64,000 bases of DNA from Amycolatopsis solani. Lineage in GTDB: Bacteria; Actinomycetota; Actinomycetes; Mycobacteriales; Pseudonocardiaceae. The notes below the pieces were generated by a model. It was not told the origin of the DNA. It did no database searches and was given only the letters and a program-made list of their open reading frames with translations. The position numbers were made by a program, and so were the translations under genes. Positions 54,670 to 63,562 of this stretch are shown here, piece by piece (position 1 is the first letter of the stretch; the number at the start of each line of letters is the position of its first letter). The stretch is taken from the NCBI RefSeq assembly GCF_033441515.1, contig NZ_JAWQJT010000001.1:186001-250000 (forward strand), in the 5' to 3' direction.

Positions 54670-56346
54670 ATGCCGCTCACCGCGCCGACGACGCCGCCCG
54701 GTTTGCCCGCCTCCCTCGACTACCCCGAAGTCCCCGTCGGTTCGATCCTCGCCGCGGGCGCCGCCCGCTGGGGCGACCGGATCGCCTTCGAACACGACGG
54801 CCGGAGCCTGACCTTCACCGAGACCCACCGCGCGGCCTGCCGGTTCGCGCACGCGCTGCGGGCCCGCGGCATCGGCCGCGGCGACGTCGTGGCGCTGCAC
54901 CTGCCGAACTGCCTCGCCTTCCCGGTCGCCTACTACGGCACGCTGCTGGCCGGGGCCACCTTCAGCCCGGCCAACCCGCTGCTCCCGCCGGGTGACCTCG
55001 CCTTCCAGCTCACCGACTGCGAGGCCGCGGCCGTGGTGACGTTCGGCCCGGTCTCGGGCGCGCTCGCGAGCGTCGCCGACCGGATCCCGGCCCGGCTGAC
55101 GATCGTCGTGAACCCCACCGCCGACCTGCCCGCCGGCGCCGTCGAGTTCGAGGCGTTCCACGCCGGGCAGCCGGAGACGCGCCCTTCGGTGGACACCGAC
55201 GTCCACGAAGACCTCGCGCACCTCGCCTACACCGGCGGCACCACCGGCCGCTCGAAGGGCGTGCGGCTCACTCACCGCAACGTCGTGGTCAACACCCTCC
55301 AGCACGCGTGCTGGGGCACCGGCTCGGTGCCGGCGCTCGACGAGCACGGCGACGTCACGATCGACCAGATCGGCAGCGAGGACGAGTGGCCGTCCCGGCT
55401 CGGCACCGGCGTCGCGATCAACCTGACCCCCTGGTTCCACGCGATGGGCATCATCGGCGGACTGAACGCGGCCGTCCTCGCCGGCACCACGACCGTGCTC
55501 CACGCGCGTTTCGACCCGGCCGCCTACATCGCCGACGCCGAACGGCTGCGGATCACCGGCATCGGCGGCGCGCCCGCGTTGTTCGCCGCGCTGCTCGCGA
55601 CGCCCGCCTTCCGGACCGCGGACCTGTCGTCCGTGAAGTCGATCGGCTCCGGCGCGGCCCCGATGAACCACGCGATGATCAACGCGTTGCGTGAGCGGTT
55701 CCCCGGCGTGGTCGTGGCCGAGGGGTACGGCCTCACCGAAGCGACCATGGGCGCGGTCATTTCCCCGACGTATCGCTCGGGCACGCGCAAGGTCGGCTCG
55801 GTGGGCGTGCCGATCTTCGACACGGAGGTCAAGATCGTCCCGGCCGAGGGCGGCGAGGATCCGCTCCCCGCGGGCGAGAAGGGCGAAGTCTGCCTCCGCG
55901 GCCCGCAGATCATGCGGGGCTACCGCAACCGCCCGGAGGAAACGGCGCAGGCGCTGGTCGACGGCTGGCTCCACACGGGCGACATCGGCATCCTCGACGC
56001 CGACGGCTACCTGTCCATCGTGGACCGCAAGAAGGACATGCTGCTGTACAAGGGCTACAACGTCTTCCCGCGCGAGCTCGAGGAACTGCTGGTGACCATG
56101 CCCGGCGTGGCGGCGGCCGCGGTCGTCGGCCGGCCGGACGACGAGGTCGGCGAGCTGCCGGTGGCGTTCGTGGTGCCGCGCGGGCCGCTGGACGGGGCCG
56201 AGCTGATGGCCGCGGTCAACGAGAAGGTGCTGCCCTACAAGCGGTTGCGGGAGGTGCACGTGGTCGAGCAGATCCCGGTGTCCGCGGCGGGGAAGGTCCT
56301 CAAGCGCGAACTGCGTCAGCAGCTGACCGGCGAGCTACCCGGCTAA
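54670..56346 (+). CDS. Acyl-CoA synthetase (AMP-binding, FadD type)
   Basis: Adenylate-forming ligase of 558 residues that activates a carboxylic acid with ATP and joins it to CoA. The P-loop LAYTGGTTGRSKG (core motif A3), AEGYGLTEAT (A5), DGWLHTGDIG (A7) and KDMLLYKGYNVFPRELEELL (A8) are intact, and the final KVLKREL supplies the catalytic lysine. ATG 54670 has TAAGGT six bases upstream and TTGTGT 18 bases before that. It is divergent from fadE25, a natural partner in fatty-acid use. Its 3' end overlaps the Lrp gene by 12 bp. Confidence 0.92.
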   Translation: MPLTAPTTPPGLPASLDYPEVPVGSILAAGAARWGDRIAFEHDGRSLTFTETHRAACRFAHALRARGIGRGDVVALHLPNCLAFPVAYYGTLLAGATFSPANPLLPPGDLAFQLTDCEAAAVVTFGPVSGALASVADRIPARLTIVVNPTADLPAGAVEFEAFHAGQPETRPSVDTDVHEDLAHLAYTGGTTGRSKGVRLTHRNVVVNTLQHACWGTGSVPALDEHGDVTIDQIGSEDEWPSRLGTGVAINLTPWFHAMGIIGGLNAAVLAGTTTVLHARFDPAAYIADAERLRITGIGGAPALFAALLATPAFRTADLSSVKSIGSGAAPMNHAMINALRERFPGVVVAEGYGLTEATMGAVISPTYRSGTRKVGSVGVPIFDTEVKIVPAEGGEDPLPAGEKGEVCLRGPQIMRGYRNRPEETAQALVDGWLHTGDIGILDADGYLSIVDRKKDMLLYKGYNVFPRELEELLVTMPGVAAAAVVGRPDDEVGELPVAFVVPRGPLDGAELMAAVNEKVLPYKRLREVHVVEQIPVSAAGKVLKRELRQQLTGELPG

Positions 56347-57348
56347 CCGGTCGCCGGACAGGAGCGTCCCCGCCTGCTTGACGTGCTTGAGCAGCGGCGA
56401 GACCTCCATGCTCTGCAACCCGGGCAGCGAACCGATCCGGTCGGAGGTGAACTCGAACAGTTCGTCGAGGTCCCGGCAGTGCGTGACGGCGTGGACGTTG
56501 TGCGGCCCGGAAACCGCGGCGGCGAAGGCGATCTCGGGCAGCTGCGCGAGCGTGCGCCCGACGTCCTTGACTGCCGACGGGTGCACGCGCAACCAGAGGT
56601 TCGCCCGTGCGTGGTAGCCGAGCGCCGCGGCCGCGATTTCGACGTCGATGTGGACGACGCGCGACCGGACCAGTGCCGCCAGGCGGCGTGCGGCGCGACC
56701 GGGCGTCAGGTCCGCGGCCGCGGCGAGGTCGACCAGTGCGGCGCGGCCGTCCGCGGCGAGGACCGCGAGCAGCTTCTCGTCCTCGGCCGTGAGGTGCACC
56801 GGCTCGCGGGCCACGACCGGGGCTTCGGTGAACGGTGCCCCGTCGCCCCCGAGCCGCGCTTCCTGCTCGGGGTCCAGGGTGCCCCGCAGCGCGGCCCAGT
56901 AGTGCCCGCGGCCGCCGACGAACTGGCGGAGCATCGCGGCCACGTGGATGTCGAGGACGGCCGCGGTCCGCGGCAACTGCTGGCCGAGCAGGTCGTCCCG
57001 CTGTTCCCGCGTCCGCGAACGCACCGCGAAGCCGATCTCGGAGCCGCCGGCGCACAGCCCCACCCAGCTGACGTCGTCCCGCTTCGCCAGTGCGTCGGCG
57101 ATCGCCGCGACGCTGCCGGGCCGGCACCGCAGCCGCACCAGCCACTTGCTCTGCCCCAGCGCGCCCGGGTCGACGATGCCCGCGACCCGCAGGACCCCCT
57201 CGGCACGCAGCCGCCGGTAGCGCCGCGCGACGGCGTTCTCGGTGACGCCGAGCGCGGCCGCGATCGAGGCGAACGAGGCCCGCGGGGCGATCTGGAGCGC
57301 GCGGATGAGACGCACATCGTCGGGCTGCACAGCGAGGGATTCGGTCAT
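56335..57348 (-). CDS. Lrp/AsnC family regulator, duplicated
   Basis: Regulator of 337 residues made of two Lrp units in tandem. Unit 1 (about 8-155) has the helix-turn-helix ASIAAALGVTENAVARRYRRL and an AsnC/RAM-type sensor domain; unit 2 begins near residue 185 (AEDEKLLAVLAADGRAALVD, then LTPGRAARRLAALV) and carries a second sensor domain. Most Lrp proteins have about 150 residues and one unit. It faces an SDR gene across a palindrome and probably regulates it. The effector, often an amino acid, is unknown. Confidence 0.9.
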   Translation of the reverse strand: MTESLAVQPDDVRLIRALQIAPRASFASIAAALGVTENAVARRYRRLRAEGVLRVAGIVDPGALGQSKWLVRLRCRPGSVAAIADALAKRDDVSWVGLCAGGSEIGFAVRSRTREQRDDLLGQQLPRTAAVLDIHVAAMLRQFVGGRGHYWAALRGTLDPEQEARLGGDGAPFTEAPVVAREPVHLTAEDEKLLAVLAADGRAALVDLAAAADLTPGRAARRLAALVRSRVVHIDVEIAAAALGYHARANLWLRVHPSAVKDVGRTLAQLPEIAFAAAVSGPHNVHAVTHCRDLDELFEFTSDRIGSLPGLQSMEVSPLLKHVKQAGTLLSGDRLAG

Positions 57349-57356
57349 CGACGCCT

Positions 57357-57368
57357 CCTCGATCGAGG
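57357..57368. promoter_or_regulatory. Palindromic operator at the Lrp/SDR divergent promoter
   Basis: CCTCGATCGAGG is a perfect 12-bp palindrome, 8 bp from the Lrp start codon and 88 bp from the SDR start. It is a good autoregulatory site for the duplicated Lrp. Confidence 0.5.
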
Positions 57369-57455
57369 CAATCCTACAAATCCCTGGTCCGGACGGGCGC
57401 GTTCGCCGGCCACGCGGACAGACTCGGGTCCACAGCCGACCGAAAGGGAACAGCC

Positions 57456-58145
57456 ATGCAGACCGCCCTCATCATCGGCGCTTCGCGCGGACTCGGGCAC
57501 GCGATCGCCGCCGAACTCGCCACCCGCGGCTGGCACGTCATCGGCACCGTCCGAGACCCGGCCGCGCGCACTCCCCTGCACGACCTGGCGGACGCCTCCG
57601 ACGGCCGCGTCGAGGTCGAGCACCTCGACATCACCGAACCCGGGCAGCTCGGGCCCCTGCGCGAACGGCTCGCCGGCCGCCGGCTCGACGTGCTCTTCGT
57701 CAACGCGGGCACCACGAACAACCCGGCGACCCCGATCGGCGAGGTGCCGACCGCCGACTTCGTCGACGTCATGGTCACCAACGCGCTCAGCCCGATGCGC
57801 GTCATCGAGGCACTGCAGGACCTCGTGCCCACCGACGGCCTCATCGGCGCGATGTCGTCCGGCCAGGGCAGCATCACGAACAACGAAACCGGCTCACGCG
57901 AGGTCTACCGCGCCAGCAAGGCCGCGCTCAACATGCTCATGCGCAGTTTCGCCGCCCGCCAAGCCGACACCGGGCGCGCGCTGGTCCTCGTGGCTCCCGG
58001 CTGGATCCGCACGGCCCTCGGCGGACCGGAAGCGCCGTTCACGATGGCGGAAACCGTCCCGAAGGTGGTCGACGTCCTGCTCGCGAAGCGGGGCCGCCCC
58101 GGCCTCGAGTACCTGGACCGGGAGGGCAAGACCGTGCCGTGGTGA
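57456..58145 (+). CDS. SDR family NAD(P)-dependent oxidoreductase
   Basis: Classical short SDR of 229 residues. LIIGASRGLGHAIA is the cofactor loop, LFVNAGTTN replaces NNAG, the active-site Ser is in GAMSSGQGS and the pair Tyr/Lys in YRASKAALNML. ATG 57456 follows AAAGGGA. It ends 4 bp before the end of purE on the other strand. Likely target of the neighbouring Lrp regulator. Substrate unknown. Confidence 0.9.
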   Translation: MQTALIIGASRGLGHAIAAELATRGWHVIGTVRDPAARTPLHDLADASDGRVEVEHLDITEPGQLGPLRERLAGRRLDVLFVNAGTTNNPATPIGEVPTADFVDVMVTNALSPMRVIEALQDLVPTDGLIGAMSSGQGSITNNETGSREVYRASKAALNMLMRSFAARQADTGRALVLVAPGWIRTALGGPEAPFTMAETVPKVVDVLLAKRGRPGLEYLDREGKTVPW

Positions 58146-58149
58146 CCCG

Positions 58150-58647
58150 CTAGTGGCCGGTCTTCGCGCGCAGGGCCGCGTCCTTGTCCAGGACCAGCTT
58201 CTCCAGGTCCTGCTGGAACTTCGCCATCTTCGAGCGCAGGCCCTCGTCGGACGCCGCCAGGATGCGGACCGCCAGCAGGCCCGCGTTGCGGGCGCCGCCC
58301 ACGGAGACCGTGGCCACCGGGACGCCGGCCGGCATCTGGACGATCGAGAGGAGGGAGTCCATGCCGTCCAGGTACTTCAGCGGGACCGGGACGCCGATCA
58401 CCGGGAGGACCGTCGCCGAGGCGACCATGCCCGGCAGGTGGGCCGCGCCGCCCGCGCCCGCGATGATCACGCGGATGCCGCGGGCCACCGCCGACGTCGC
58501 GTAGTCCAGCATGCGCTGCGGGGTCCGGTGCGCCGAGTAGACGCCGACCTCGTACTCGACGCCGAACTCGTCCAGCGCCGCCCCGGCCGCCTCCAGCGTC
58601 GGCCAGTCCGAGTCGCTGCCCATGATCACGCCCACCTGCGGCGCCAT
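58150..58647 (-). CDS. purE: N5-carboxyaminoimidazole ribonucleotide mutase
   Basis: Class I PurE of 165 residues that turns N5-CAIR into CAIR in purine synthesis. It has [13 protein letters not shown] (8-20, binding the phosphate and reaction site), SAHRTPQRM and the glycine-rich [14 protein letters not shown] 58645-58647 lies 10 bp after purK, so the two form a unit that channels an unstable intermediate. It converges on the SDR gene. Confidence 0.96.
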   Translation of the reverse strand: MAPQVGVIMGSDSDWPTLEAAGAALDEFGVEYEVGVYSAHRTPQRMLDYATSAVARGIRVIIAGAGGAAHLPGMVASATVLPVIGVPVPLKYLDGMDSLLSIVQMPAGVPVATVSVGGARNAGLLAVRILAASDEGLRSKMAKFQQDLEKLVLDKDAALRAKTGH

Positions 58648-58657
58648 ACCTGATCTC

Positions 58658-59842
58658 CTAGTGGATTTCGTAGCCGTCGAGCCAGACGGCGTGGGACAGC
58701 CAGTGCGCCGACAGCAGCGCGCGGTTGCGCAGGTCCTCCATGCGCTCGCCGGTGAAGTTGACGTGGCCGAGCTTGCGCCCCGGGCGCTCCTGCTTGCCGT
58801 ACAGGTGCACGCGGACCTCCGGGTACCGCGCGAACAGGTGGTGCAGCCGCTCGTCCGGGCCCATTTCGGGCAGCTCCGGCGCACCCAGCACGTTCGCCAT
58901 CACGCACGCCGGCGCGACCAGGTCCGTGCGGCCCAGCGGGTAGTCGAGGACCGCGCGCAGGTGCTGCTCGAACTGGGACGTGCGCGAGCCGTCCATGGTC
59001 CAGTGGCCGGAGTTGTGCGGCCGCATCGCCAGCTCGTTCACCAGCAGGCCGGTGTCCGTCTCGAACAGCTCCACCGCCAGCAGGCCGGTGACGTCCAGCG
59101 TGGACGCCACCCGCAGCGCCAGGTCCTGCGCCTCGTGCACCCGCGAGTCGGACAGCCCGGGCGCGGGAGCGAGCACCTCGGTGTTGATGCCGCCCTGCTG
59201 GACCGTCTCGACCACCGGGTACGCCGCGCCCTGGCCGAAGGGCGAACGGGCGACGAGCGCGGCCAGCTCCCGCCGCATCGCCACCTTCTCCTCGACCAGC
59301 AGCGCCGTGCCCGCTTCGAGCAGCTCCGGCACGGTCTCGCGGGCGTGCCGCGCGGTGTCCAGCATCCAGACGCCGCGGCCGTCGTACCCACCGGTCGACG
59401 CCTTGAGCACCACCGGCCAGCCGTGCTCGCCGCCGAACTTCACCACGTCGTCCACAGTGGACACTTCGGCGAAGGCCGGGCCCGGCACGCCGAGGCCCGC
59501 CATCATCTCGCGCATCACCAGCTTGTTCTGCGCGAAGCCCAGCGCCGACGGCGCCGGCCGGATGACGAAGCCCTCCATCGCCAGCGTCAGCAGGTGCTCG
59601 CCCGGCACGTGCTCGTGGTCGAAGGTGAGCACGTCGACCGAGGCCGCGAACTTCCGCAGCGCGTCGAGGTCCGTGTGGTGCCCGAGGGTGACGTCGCCCG
59701 CGACGAGCCCCGCGGCTTCGTTCTCCCCCGCCGCGAGCACGCGCAGGGACTGACCGAGGGAAATCGCCGCCTGGTGGGTCATCCGGGCCAACTGGCCGCC
59801 GCCCACCATGCCCACGACGGGCAGACCGGTGTGTTTGTCCAT
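58658..59842 (-). CDS. purK: N5-carboxyaminoimidazole ribonucleotide synthase
   Basis: ATP-grasp enzyme of 394 residues that carboxylates AIR with bicarbonate and ATP. Landmarks: [18 protein letters not shown] at the N-terminus, [11 protein letters not shown], the ATP-grasp loop [28 protein letters not shown], and [18 protein letters not shown] 59840-59842. It lies 13 bp downstream of a GT87 gene on the same strand and directly upstream of purE. The pair purE-purK next to FadE25 mirrors mycobacteria. Confidence 0.96.
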   Translation of the reverse strand: MDKHTGLPVVGMVGGGQLARMTHQAAISLGQSLRVLAAGENEAAGLVAGDVTLGHHTDLDALRKFAASVDVLTFDHEHVPGEHLLTLAMEGFVIRPAPSALGFAQNKLVMREMMAGLGVPGPAFAEVSTVDDVVKFGGEHGWPVVLKASTGGYDGRGVWMLDTARHARETVPELLEAGTALLVEEKVAMRRELAALVARSPFGQGAAYPVVETVQQGGINTEVLAPAPGLSDSRVHEAQDLALRVASTLDVTGLLAVELFETDTGLLVNELAMRPHNSGHWTMDGSRTSQFEQHLRAVLDYPLGRTDLVAPACVMANVLGAPELPEMGPDERLHHLFARYPEVRVHLYGKQERPGRKLGHVNFTGERMEDLRNRALLSAHWLSHAVWLDGYEIH

Positions 59843-59855
59843 AGCGCCGATCAGC

Positions 59856-61064
59856 CTAAACGGTCACGAGGCGGGTCGACCGCCGGACCAGGCGTAGCTC
59901 ACGCGCCGCGAGGCCGAGGATCCCGGCCGCCGCCGCGAGCACGTAGACGTTGCCGAGGACCGACCAGCCCAGGCCCCAGCCGAACTCCTGGTCGCCGCCG
60001 TTGGGCACCAGCATCACGATCTGCGAGGCGAAGAGCAGCGCAACCGCCGCCGCGGCCCACCAGCGGGCCTTCACCACGAGGAGCGTGAGCAAGGGCACGC
60101 ACCAGACCCAGTGGTGCGACCACGACACGGGAGAGAGCAGCAGCCCGTAGAACGCCGTCACGAGCAACGCGGCCGCGTCTTCCCCGCGCCGGTGCAGCCG
60201 CACGACCAGCCACACCGCGGGCACGGCCAGCACCGCCGCCACGCCGACCGCCACCGCCAGCGACCAGGACGAGAGGTGCGTGGCCCGGTTGACCAGCCCG
60301 TTGAGCGACTGGTTGAAGATCCAGTGCACCGACCCGACCCGGCTCGGGTCGGTCGCCGAATCCCGCCAGAACCGCGCCGCGTCCACCGGGATGACCGCGA
60401 ACATCACCGCTTCGAGCGCCACGAACGTGCCCAGGGCCCGCAGCCCGTCCTTCCACCGGCCCGTGAAGAACAGGTGCGGCACGAAGATCAGCGGGGTCAG
60501 CTTGATCGCCGCCGCCACGCCGATCAGCACGCCCGCCCAGCGCGACCCGCGCGCCGACAGCACCAGGACGTCGAGCACCACGAACGCCATCAGTATCAAG
60601 TTGATCTGGCCCAGGAACAGCGTCTTCCACACCGGTTCCAGCGCCAGCGCGATGGCCGTTCCCGCCGGCAGCGCCCACCGGCTTCTTCCCAGAAGCGACG
60701 GGCCCCCCGGCGACGACGAAACCACCGTGACGACGACCATAAGACCGACCACCGACAAAAACGCGATCACGCCCCACACGAGGCCCGATGGCACGAGCGC
60801 GAGCGGCAGGAACAGCGGCGCGGCGGCCGGGGTGTAGGTGAACGGCAGCCGCACCCAGTCGGGCAGCGCGGTCAGCACGTCCCGCGTGTACAGCGGATCG
60901 CCGTGCAGCAGCGTCAGAGCCCCGGCGCGGTAGACGGCGCTGTCCGCGCCCAGGTGCCACCCGGCCAGCCAGACGACCACGCCCAGAGCCAGCACCAGGA
61001 GCGCGAGGACCCCCGCGAGCACCCGGCCGGTGCGGGCCTCAGACGCCGGACGCGACGTCGACAT
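59856..61064 (-). CDS. GT87 family polyprenyl-phosphate-dependent mannosyltransferase, A
   Basis: Polytopic membrane glycosyltransferase (DUF2029/GT87) of 402 residues with about ten helices. The first extracellular loop holds the acidic motif GADSAVYRAGALTLLHGDPLY, typical of GT-C enzymes that use polyprenyl-phosphate mannose; FLGQINLILMA and AAAIKLTPLIF are family hallmarks. It may extend or branch mannans of the cell envelope. Its start (ATG 61064) lies 26 bp inside the upstream paralogue. Confidence 0.9.
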   Translation of the reverse strand: MSTSRPASEARTGRVLAGVLALLVLALGVVVWLAGWHLGADSAVYRAGALTLLHGDPLYTRDVLTALPDWVRLPFTYTPAAAPLFLPLALVPSGLVWGVIAFLSVVGLMVVVTVVSSSPGGPSLLGRSRWALPAGTAIALALEPVWKTLFLGQINLILMAFVVLDVLVLSARGSRWAGVLIGVAAAIKLTPLIFVPHLFFTGRWKDGLRALGTFVALEAVMFAVIPVDAARFWRDSATDPSRVGSVHWIFNQSLNGLVNRATHLSSWSLAVAVGVAAVLAVPAVWLVVRLHRRGEDAAALLVTAFYGLLLSPVSWSHHWVWCVPLLTLLVVKARWWAAAAVALLFASQIVMLVPNGGDQEFGWGLGWSVLGNVYVLAAAAGILGLAARELRLVRRSTRLVTV

Positions 61065-62388
61065 GCTCGTCCGCGACGACCTTCTTGCGCGCCCGCCGCT
61101 GCAGGCCCCAGCGCAGGACGAGCGCCACGGCGAGCACCACCGGCATCAGGATGTAGGCGTCCCCCAGGATGTTCTGCCAGACCGTCCAGTGCAGTTCGAC
61201 GTTGCGGCCGTTCGGCAGGATCAGCAGCACGCAGCTGAGGAACACGAACGCCGCGAGGAACGTCCCGACCCAGCGCTTCCACGCCGTCTTCGGGGTGGTC
61301 TTCGGCAGCCGCGAGACCAGCAGCACGATCAGCGGGATGACCCACACCCAGTGGTGGGTCCACGAAATCGGCGAGATCAGCAGCGTCCAGAACGCCGTGA
61401 CGAGCAGCGCCGCAAGCGCTTGCCCCTTGCGGTGGAACCGCATGAGCAGCCACAGCGCCGGGATGGCGAGCAGGGCGCCGATGCCCATCGCCGCCTTCGA
61501 CGCCCACGGCGCGAGGTCGGTGGCCCGGTTCATCAGCGCGTTCAGCGACTGGTTGCCCGCCCAGTGCACCGGCCCGATCCGGCCGGTGTCCGGCAGCGTG
61601 ACGGTCCAGTACTTGGCCGCGTCGTGCGCGTTGATCAGGAACATCAAGCCCTGGAGCAGCACGAACGTCGCGAACCCGCGGATCGCGTCCATCCGCCGCC
61701 CGGTGACGAACAGGTGCCCGAGGAAGACCAGCGGCGTGAGCTTGATCGCCGCCGCGATCCCGACCAGCACGCCGCCCCAGCGGCTGCCGCGGGCGCCGAT
61801 GACCAGCATGTCGAGCAGGATCATGGCCATCAGGATCAGGTTGATCTGGCCGAGGAAGATCGTCCGCCACACCGGCTCGAGGCCGAGGAAGACCAGGAAG
61901 AACACGATGGTCGAGCGGGCGGGCGAGGCCCACCAGCGCGGCCCGTCGGAGGCCGGGCGGGGCAGGGCGCCGATCGCGATCCGGATCGACAGCGCCATCG
62001 CCGCCAGCGAGACAGCGGTGATCAGGCCCCACGAAATCTGCGTCGGGAAGGCCGCGAGCGGGACGAAGATCAGCGCCGCCGTCGGCGGGTAGGTGAACGG
62101 CAGCAGCGCCCACCACGGTTCGTTCGGCAGCGTGTTCGCGTCGTAGAGGGAGTCGCCGTGCAGCAGGGTCAGCGCGCCCGCCCGGTAGACCGCGCTGTCC
62201 ACGCCGAGCACCCAGTCGTGCTGCCAGCCGTAGATGCCGTACCCGATCGCGACCAGCGGGATCACGGCCAGGATCAGGATCGACCGCGGGCGGACGGACA
62301 GGCGGGCGAGGGACTTCCGCAGGGCCAGCCGGTGCTGGGATCTGGCCACGACTTCGCCGTCGACGTCGGAGGGTACGGTCCTGGTCAC
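61039..62388 (-). CDS. GT87 family polyprenyl-phosphate-dependent mannosyltransferase, B
   Basis: Membrane glycosyltransferase of 449 residues, paralogue of the downstream gene with the same marks: GVDSAVYRAGALTLLHGDSLY in loop 1, FLGQINLILMAM, AAAIKLTPLVFLGHL and SPISWTHHWVWVIPL. The N-terminus has about 35 polar residues before the first helix and the C-terminus is basic (QRRARKKVV). The two genes overlap by 26 bp and precede purK by only 13 bp, so all four may be on one transcript. Confidence 0.9.
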   Translation of the reverse strand: MTRTVPSDVDGEVVARSQHRLALRKSLARLSVRPRSILILAVIPLVAIGYGIYGWQHDWVLGVDSAVYRAGALTLLHGDSLYDANTLPNEPWWALLPFTYPPTAALIFVPLAAFPTQISWGLITAVSLAAMALSIRIAIGALPRPASDGPRWWASPARSTIVFFLVFLGLEPVWRTIFLGQINLILMAMILLDMLVIGARGSRWGGVLVGIAAAIKLTPLVFLGHLFVTGRRMDAIRGFATFVLLQGLMFLINAHDAAKYWTVTLPDTGRIGPVHWAGNQSLNALMNRATDLAPWASKAAMGIGALLAIPALWLLMRFHRKGQALAALLVTAFWTLLISPISWTHHWVWVIPLIVLLVSRLPKTTPKTAWKRWVGTFLAAFVFLSCVLLILPNGRNVELHWTVWQNILGDAYILMPVVLAVALVLRWGLQRRARKKVVADEHVDVASGV

Positions 62389-62459
62389 CTCATCAGGAAA
62401 TCATGACCGGCCCGGTCCAGGTCAGCGAGGTCCGGGCGGAAGCGGACTTTTCGGGCGTT

Positions 62460-63308
62460 CTACGCTCGCGCGAGCTGGGCCAGCAGGTCGCACGCGAGCT
62501 CGTGGGTGGCGGGCAGCCGCACCGCGGACACCCGGGGCTGACCCGCCTCCGCCAGCTGCGCGTCCACCGACAGCCGCTCGTTCAGCGCCCGCCGCAGCGC
62601 GACCCCGTGCGAACCGACCCGCTCGTCCTTCGGGACCAGCGCGGCGACGACGGACGGCCCGAGCGAAGCGACGCTCTGCCCGGTGTCGAACACCGCCCGC
62701 AGCGCGTCCGCGACCAGGATCATCCCGGTCAGCCGCGGGAACCCGGCGACGGCGCTGAGGTCGAGCGAAACGACCAGGAGCACGTGCTCCTCGGCGGCGG
62801 GCCGCTCGCGCGCGGCGGCCGCCCGGTAGACCTCGTAGAGCCGCGTGCGCAGGTACGCGGCCGAGGGCAGGCCGGTCAGCGGGTCGGTGACCTCGGTGTG
62901 CACGAGCTGGTCGGTGGCGACGTCGGCCCAGGCCAGCGCGGTGGTCCGGAGCAGCCGCGCCGGGGTGGCGTCGACGTCGGGCGAGACGAAGCCGTCGCCG
63001 CCGTGGTCGAGAACGGCGTGCAGCGCGGCGAGGTCGGTCAGGGTTTCCGCGAGCCCCGCGCCGGCCGCCGCCCGCGCCCTGGCCAGCCCGGCCAGCGCGG
63101 TTTCGGCGGCTTCGACCCGGCCCTTGGCCATCACGGCCGCGCAGACGGCGTCGACCTCGGGCAGGGCCCAGTCGCTGGGGAACCGCCAGCCCGCGGCCAG
63201 GCTGGCCGTGCGCCAGCGGGCACGCAACGCGCGCAGGGACCGATCGCGTTCGGCCTGCGCCTTGGGCGGGACGTCACCGGGGCCGGAGCGCGTTGCCGGA
63301 ACGTCCAC
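62460..63308 (-). CDS. Degenerate GGDEF-domain protein
   Basis: Protein of 282 residues. The first 130 residues are helical without a recognised domain. From about 141 it starts like a GGDEF domain (TDPLTGLPSAAYLRTRLYEVYR), but the DLDxFKxxND segment is DLSAVAGFPRL and the GGDEF loop itself has become LGPSVVAAL. Diguanylate cyclase activity is therefore unlikely; a scaffolding or sensing role is possible. GTG 63306-63308. Upstream lies a 254-bp gap shared with the divergent sigma factor. Confidence 0.8.
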   Translation of the reverse strand: MDVPATRSGPGDVPPKAQAERDRSLRALRARWRTASLAAGWRFPSDWALPEVDAVCAAVMAKGRVEAAETALAGLARARAAAGAGLAETLTDLAALHAVLDHGGDGFVSPDVDATPARLLRTTALAWADVATDQLVHTEVTDPLTGLPSAAYLRTRLYEVYRAAAARERPAAEEHVLLVVSLDLSAVAGFPRLTGMILVADALRAVFDTGQSVASLGPSVVAALVPKDERVGSHGVALRRALNERLSVDAQLAEAGQPRVSAVRLPATHELACDLLAQLARA

Positions 63309-63562
63309 TGGCCCCCCATCCCTTTGATCTTGGTCGGTGCGTCACGGTGAGGACGTGCCCCACCGGGCGCCGTGACGCGTACTCGCGAGTTTTGTTAAGA
63401 AGCTTTTCCACGGCGTGACCCGGGAGCGGGTGATTTTGCTCCGCCGTCGGAGTCAACACCCCGACCACCGCGTGACGGCCCGGGGCAGGTCAGTCACACT
63501 TGTGTCGCGTCCCGGATCGGCCTGTAATGGCAGGTCCTGGCCCTAGCCGACCGAGGAGTGCC

